From Megaleporinus macrocephalus (Eukaryota > Chordata > Actinopteri > Characiformes > Anostomidae): a stretch of 64,000 bases of DNA. The stretch spans positions 13,214,253 to 13,278,252 of the forward strand of contig CM038726.1 in the NCBI GenBank assembly GCA_021613375.1. The letters run 5' to 3'. Shown one piece after another: positions 52,302 to 64,000 of this stretch; within the stretch, counting starts at the first letter, position 1, and each line of letters starts with the position of its first letter. The notes under the pieces were generated by a model that saw only the letters and a list, made by a program, of their open reading frames with translations, had not been told where the DNA came from and made no database searches. The translations under genes and the position numbers were made by a program.

Positions 52302-52600
52302 TGGGCAGTTGTGGCCTGAAGGATAGGGATCCGGTCTTGTGACCGGAAAGTTGCTGGTTCGATCCCGGGATTCCCCAGGCCACGACTGAGGTGTCCTTGA
52401 GCAAGGCACCTAACCCCCAACTGCTCCCCAGGCGCCGTGGATAGGGCTGCCCACCGCTCCGGGTACATGTGTTCACTGCCCACTAGTGTGTGTATATGTG
52501 GGTGTTTCACTGCACGGATGGGTTTAATGCAGAGGTCAAATTCTGCTGTGTACAAAAACACATGTGGCTAATTTGAGTTCTGTTCTGTTCTAATCTCCAT
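52302..52600 (+). mobile_element. tRNA-derived SINE, copy 2
   Basis: Same block order as copy 1 (about 2432-2755). The B box is an exact GGTTCGATCCC and the tail TTCTGTTCTGTTCTAATCT. It lies just upstream of the first recognised PLAAT exon. Confidence 0.82.
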
Positions 52601-52837
52601 AACAGAGGCAGCTTTCCCATTTATATCTGTGCCACCTTCTCCTGTGCGTACTTTTTTTATTAAAAAATGATACAATTTGATTTGTGATATTCAAATGTCC
52701 ACTATATGCTATCACATCTGACCCTTTAACCATTAACAATAAGAATAACGTGGAACTTTCTGAGGTATAGGCACATTTCTGTGATCTTGATCGGGAGCAA
52801 TTTCATATTTTCATGTTACATATGTTTTCATTTTCAG

Positions 52838-55463
52838 TATGGTAAGCCACAGCCAGGGGACCTTATTGAGATTTTTCGTGGGACATATCAACACTGGGGT
52901 TTATATGTTGGCGAGGGTGACATCATTCATCTTGCACCTCCTTGTAAGTGGATTTTAAAAATGGGCCAATCATTTTCATTCATTTATATCAAAATAATGT
53001 TAGTAAAACCACAAAAGGAAATACATCTACTCATCATCAAACTATCATTTCTCTGTTTAACAGGATCATTCTTAACATCACTTTGCTATTTCTCTTTGGA
53101 GGATCCTTTAATTTCTTCATTTATTAGCACAGTTTTAGAGGAATAGAGCGTGTGTAAATATTTGCTAAAAGCAGACGTGAGTCTGTTATTTAAACTGTTA
53201 TTTCAAGTTGCCATAGCAGTAACTACTACTACTTTAATATGCATATTTCAAAGGCATTCCATTATATTTACTATGTTTAGACTGAATTTATGTGGGAAAT
53301 TAATCTATCTCTCATGGCTTTTTCTATATGTTTATTTATTTCTATATAAATGACCCCACACATATAATATTCTGGGAGATCACAAAAAAGCCCTAGGTTA
53401 ACATTCAAGTATCAGCAGGCCTTCCCTACACTAGCTATTGTCAGTGTTCATGAGTACTGAACTGTAATATGTAATAATAATGGGCCAACTCCTCTTCAAC
53501 AACATTTCTGAATGTTTAAAGTTTCTGAAAGGCCTCCTGGATGAGCTATAAGACTATAGAAATAAGGATAGACAAGGCTTAAAAGAGAGATGTTGTATTT
53601 GGTAAACCCAAATACTGCATTCCAGCATAAGAACCTCATCCCAACTGTAAAACGTGGTGGTGGCAGTATCAATGTTCGGATCTGTTTTGCTGCTACTGGA
53701 CCAGGACAGCATGCCATAATTTAATTAAACTACGGATTCTGGATTGTATCAAGAAATTCTGCTGGAGAATGTTACAGTAGAGTGTTAGGGCATCAGTCTG
53801 TTAATTGAACATCAGAAGGTGGAAAAGACAACAGTAGAAAGACAACAGTAAAACCACCAGTTCGTCTATAAAGAATAAACAGAAAAATGTAGTTAGGAAT
53901 GAAAAAATCCAGACCTTAATCAAACAGAAATGTTGAAGCTGAATCTAAAGGTGTGGCATTCATGCAAAGCAGCCCACCAACATTACCGAGCTGAAGCAGC
54001 TCTAAAGCAGCTCTGTAAGGAGGTGCAGGCAACCGTTGCTCCCTGTGCACAGGTGATCAACAGTTATACGAAACATTTGGTTCAGTATAATGGTATATAA
54101 GGCATTTAATGGTAGATTACTTATTTAATAAATTAAAAATAACTAATTCGATTTTCAAAAGGCTACACAGCTAGCGACAACCAAAAACAAAAGCAACGCA
54201 ACATGGCTCTAAACCAAAGCTGGTAGCCAGGAAAAGCAGTTCTTTACACAATTCTATTCATATTATGTTCACACAAAACATTAGGCATTATGTATTTAAC
54301 AGGCTACCTAAGCAGCTCACTGAGGCTAACATAGCCAAGGGCAGGTGAAAAATCCACTTCGCACTGTCCTCTCTTGTCAAAGTCGGCAAGGATATTTAAA
54401 AACATCTGGGTGTCATGATCTTTCTAATAGAAAGCCGTTCTAATAGAAAAGTCCTAAATTCGCATCCTGCTGCTTCCCAGCCAATACATTGTCACAACAT
54501 TGTCTGCAACTGTTGCTACAACGTTGTGAAAAAGTGGTGCTTTTTATGTTTTCTGAACAAGATCATAACGCAACTACTAAATAATGAATTGAATTTTTTC
54601 TCTATAGAGTTCCATGCAGATATAATGTACGAAGAATTCTAGGTTGCAACAACATTCCCACTACAATTTGGCATTTGACACTGTGTCAATGATGCAAAGT
54701 GTTGATTGAACAAGTATTTTCAGAAAAAACGACTACAATAGCTGTTATGCTGATGACATCACTGTCTCACAAAGCACCAGGCTATGAGTTTTGTAGTTAA
54801 TTGTATTTCGGTCGTTACAGGTATGTAAGGTATATAAGTCTACAAGGGCAATTAAAAGTTTTGAACATAACCAGCAGACTGCATGGGTCTGCATTTGATC
54901 TCCTCATTGTCTTTCATTCATCTTCTCTCTACCTCAGGTGAGACTGCAGGAGCCGGGCCAAACTGCCTGATGTCCGTTCTATGTGACAAGGCCATAGTGA
55001 TGCGCGAGGGTCTACGCCAAGTGGTGGGCAGCGACAGATTCCACGTCAACAACCTCCTGGACTCCAAGCACAAGCCCAGGAGCGTGTGCGTCATTCTGCG
55101 TGACGCTCTTAGCCTGGCCGGTCTGGAGATGCCCTACTGTGTTCTGAGAGGAAACTGTGAACACTTCGTTACAGAACTGAGATACGGGAGAGCGGAGTCC
55201 AGACAGGTAAGCAAAACCCTTAATGTCCAAAGGTTCGGAGACCCTGAAGTCCAAAGGTTTGTGAAATCAAGAGCATGTATAGAGAGCCACCCCTTTAAAA
55301 TAGTGAATAGTAATCTGAGGCTCTCCTCTGTGTTCAGATTCATTATGCAGTGAAGATTGGTGTCCGGACCATGGCCATCGGCATGAAGGCTCTAAGTAAT
55401 GCAGCAAACGTCTCCAGAAAAAAAGAAAAAGAAAAGTCTTTGAAAATCATCCCGAAACTGTGA
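52838..55463 (+). CDS. PLAAT/HRASLS-family phospholipase A/acyltransferase, 5' exon missing
   Basis: NlpC/P60-like thiol hydrolase family acting on phospholipids (phospholipase A1/2 and N-acyltransferase). Exons: 52838-52943, 54938-55206, 55338-55463 (stop TGA), all phase-consistent, 166 residues. Catalytic elements are all present: first His in YQHWGLYVG, second His in IIHLAPP, and Cys in [12 protein letters not shown]. Family members have only about 5-15 residues before PGDLIEIFR, so a short first coding exon upstream is needed. Reading straight upstream instead reaches an ATG at 52781 (MILIGSNF), which passes through the acceptor and is unlikely. Odd point: the last exon encodes a basic tail ([10 protein letters not shown]) instead of the hydrophobic C-terminal anchor usual in PLAAT1-4. 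The exact paralogue was not assigned. Confidence 0.9.
53575..54110 (+). pseudogene. Tc1-like transposase relic in PLAAT intron
   Basis: One frame reads a decayed Tc1 block, [13 protein letters not shown] (about 53625-53665), matching the usual HGGGSIMVWGCF region, followed by stops. No terminal repeats were traced. Inactive. Confidence 0.65.
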
Positions 55464-58334
55464 AAGCAGGAGGACGCGTGTGCCTTGCCTTTGAAACTAA
55501 ACTACAACAAGACTGTTGTAACTTCTTTTCTTGCTGTCGAAATGAAGAGGGAGAGCAGTTCAGAGTATATGCTTTATACTTGAAGATACTGAGGTACAGA
55601 CATGATCTCAGAAGGTCTGAGGAAAAGGCCTAAGAATGGTCTGGATTCGACTGGCACCTGCACAGTCTCATAGGCCTGCCTCTATGTTTCACCTGGCCCA
55701 TGTGACCCATCTGATCAAGCTGTTATCTCCTGGGTTTGCGGCAGATTTACTCGGGAGTAAAACAGCAGGTTCTGCTGAGCCGTGAACTATATGACGGTCA
55801 TCTGTATAAAGGAGCTTTTCAGCTGACGGGCATGGTATGTAGGAAATAAGTACATATGAACATGTTACTGGCAGCAGGTTGGTGTGAATCTGTTCTGAAT
55901 CTCAGGACAAACCGTATGTGATACTCTCCTACAGGCATACCTGTAACTTGATTTACAACAACGTCCTTATTTATTGATTTTAATGCTCCTGAAAGGAATA
56001 TTAGTCACTAGACACACATTCATAACCTTTATTCACAAGCACAACCATACACTGTTATTAACTGCTTCAGGCATTAGATGATATGGTGGATTCTCGCTTC
56101 TTGTTTTTGCTGTTATTTTCAGTTTGTCACATATAAAGTTACACTGCAAATGTAATTTGCTAAAAAAAAGCTTATAAGATGATTGTTTCCTGCCTGTATT
56201 ATGGATTAAGTAGCCTGCATTTCATTTTACACAAGCTCAGTAACACAAAAGTTGGGATTGTAGGTAAAATGCAAATAAAACACATTGAACTGAATTTTAC
56301 GGGCATTTAATTCAAAACAACAGATGTGGTATGTAATAATTTACCTCATCAACTTTTATTGTTATTATACTTTTACGCTAATTCCAAATGTGGTGCCTGC
56401 AACACATTTCAGAACAGCTGGGACAGGAGCATTGCAACACTGAGAGGTTTGCCGAGTAATCAAAAACATCTGTTTTGGAACTTCCTACGAGTAAGGAGGT
56501 CAATAGGCAACAGGCGATGCAATTAGATTGAGAAACACTCATGAAATCAATGCTTTTTTGCAAAAAAAATAAATAATAATAATAGTTGAACGGTTTAGTT
56601 TGTATTTTTGCATGTGGACAACTTCAGCTTGCTGCGTGCATGAATGAACGCTCAATACAACCAGCTTTACCCTTCTTTTGGACACTCATCTAAATGTTCC
56701 CTTGTGACGCTCAAGCTGAATTCTGTAAGCTCATGTTCATTTTTAATTTGTTGAATTAAAACAACAAGTTAATAATAAGTTATAAGTTAATTGATAATTT
56801 AAATAATAACTTAAATTTAAATAAAACAACCATAACAACTATGTTCATCATGACGGATACACTGGTATGCTTTAGATCCTAATGAGTTCCTTCTCATCTT
56901 TTTTTTTTTTTTTTTTTTAACAATCATTGGATATATAACCTCAAGTCATACCTCGGGGTGCAACAGAACTGAAAACTGTATGCAAGTTGAATAAGGACAA
57001 TTTCTTCACATGGAACATGTAACATACCTGAAATTGGTTTCCTATTCACCAGCCTCCTAATCGAATGTTTGCTTCCACCTTAAATGCTACAGCTTGCACA
57101 GGTGTCAGAATGCAACTGTGGTACCATTTAAGGTGGACTGAAAAAATAGCAAAAGAAGTTAATAAGTCTACTTCAGCTTCCACATCTCTAACAAGATCCT
57201 GGACAACTTTAACTCAGAGTTGTTAGCTGGCTATTCACATTTCACTCTGGACTGCTTCTCAAACCTTGGATAATATCAAGAACTAAAGAAAAGAGCAGTT
57301 CCACCTTTATTAGAATCACAATCTATAAGTAGCAGCCATGCTGGGTGATTTTATCTGCTTTCTGACTTTCTTAAATGGAAAGTTTTATGGTTTTATAGAC
57401 GTGAACCATCACAGTAGTTAGCTATAAACCAATCTCACCAAGCGAGGGAAAGCTTCTTTCATTTTAGGTCCAAATCACAACACAAACAGAAAGATATAAT
57501 TAAAACTGTTGTGAATGTGTGCTGCTCAATGACTTCTATCTTTACAATATCTGAAACGTTCCCTTAATGTGATTAGTACAAAGAAGTGAATCATTTGACC
57601 TACTGTCACAAACCAAAACAGTCTAAATACAATTAGACCCTGTAGGTATATGTAATCATTTATTTACTCTGTTGTTGTTTTGTTTTTTTAAAGATGACAG
57701 CTGTACAGGTATCCCAATTTACATTCTTGTAACAGTTCGACATAACAAAATGCATGCAGTAACATTAAAACTGCCTTTACAAAAAGAAAAAGTAAGAGAA
57801 TGATGTACATTATATACAGTCAGTAATAAACAAAGCTCAGGTTTAGCTTAAGGGGATGGATGTGTGATGGTGGTTGTGCAGAATCCACAGGTTGCTGTAC
57901 AGAAGGACCGAACGCTGACCCTGACAGTCATCTGACTTTAGACGTCCACAGTAGACAGTGTGATAGGAAAACAGTGGCTGTTGTGATTTCTTAGGAAACC
58001 CATTAATTAAGCAACACATTAAGACTTAAATGGACAAATAAAAGGAGTGATATGGAGGAACTCTGATAAAGGAAGGAAGTCTGAGAACAATGCAGACAAC
58101 TGTGATACACTGTGAAACCGCCAATGTCCACTGTTTAAAGAAGACCAGATCACTAAAGACAAATCTGTTCATGACTGCTGGTCACTTGAGCACTAGAATA
58201 AATCTGTTTCATGCTCAAGTCTTTTAGTCAAGTCTGTGACAAAACAGTTATGAAGGGTCTGCAGGCCCACTTGGTCATCCAGGTTTTTAGAGATCTCCAA
58301 GCTTATGTGCCATGGGTCCCAAAGGGAAATGTCT
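55464..58334. other. Convergent 3' region between PLAAT and kat5
   Basis: Holds both 3' UTRs. TTTATT at 57659-57664 (AATAAA on the - strand) is a reasonable kat5 poly(A) signal, about 670 bp past its stop. Repeats at about 56378-56560 (DNA-element remnant) and 57055-57150 (CCACCTTAAATG family). A 17-19 bp T run lies at about 56901-56919. No other gene is supported. Confidence 0.5.
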
Positions 58335-63902
<5,568 letters not shown>

Positions 63903-64000
63903 CTGTAAAATGCAGCCAGAATAAGATCAAAACAACCTTTTAAACCAGACACAAACACACAACATCAAACATGACTTATATTATAACATACGTTTTTTAT

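Overview
The window is vertebrate nuclear DNA, almost certainly from a teleost fish. It has intron-rich genes with canonical GT-AG junctions, a low-GC background, long dinucleotide and tetranucleotide tracts, many small terminal-inverted-repeat DNA transposons including Tc1-like relics, and a tRNA-derived SINE. All gene models were assembled by hand: exon ends were placed so that splice signals and reading phase agree at every junction.

Layout: (1) 171-5820, + strand: the 3' half (last five exons) of a CYP2-family cytochrome P450, whose last intron carries a 33-bp minisatellite of about 30 units. (2) About 7420-15360, + strand: a complete mitochondrial carrier gene, best match slc25a45 (296 aa), with a nested transposon in its first intron. 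(3) 18600-46745, - strand: complete ganab, the catalytic alpha subunit of ER glucosidase II, in 24 coding exons (929 aa). Its introns are filled with DNA transposons, simple repeats and MITEs. (4) About 47464-49480, + strand: an unassigned, TATA-driven, spliced-looking transcription unit divergent from ganab. It can encode a 45-residue peptide across three exons. (5) 52838-55463, + strand: a PLAAT/HRASLS phospholipase-acyltransferase whose first coding exon was not found. (6) 58335-63902, - strand: the last nine coding exons of kat5 (Tip60), holding the zinc finger and MYST acetyltransferase domain. The chromodomain exons lie beyond the right edge.

The genes are not an operon and do not form one pathway. 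The set ganab, slc25a45, PLAAT and kat5 recalls human 11q12-q13, so the block looks like ancient vertebrate synteny. slc25a45 and ganab converge, ganab and the unknown unit diverge across about 0.7 kb, and PLAAT and kat5 converge.

Most worth a second look: the unassigned unit and its small ORF, the P450 whose I-helix acid-threonine pair is replaced by Arg-Pro, the PLAAT protein with a basic rather than hydrophobic tail, and three unrelated TTAA-flanked MITE families, one of which hosts a Tc1 relic and another a second element. No bacterial, viral or CRISPR-like system was seen.
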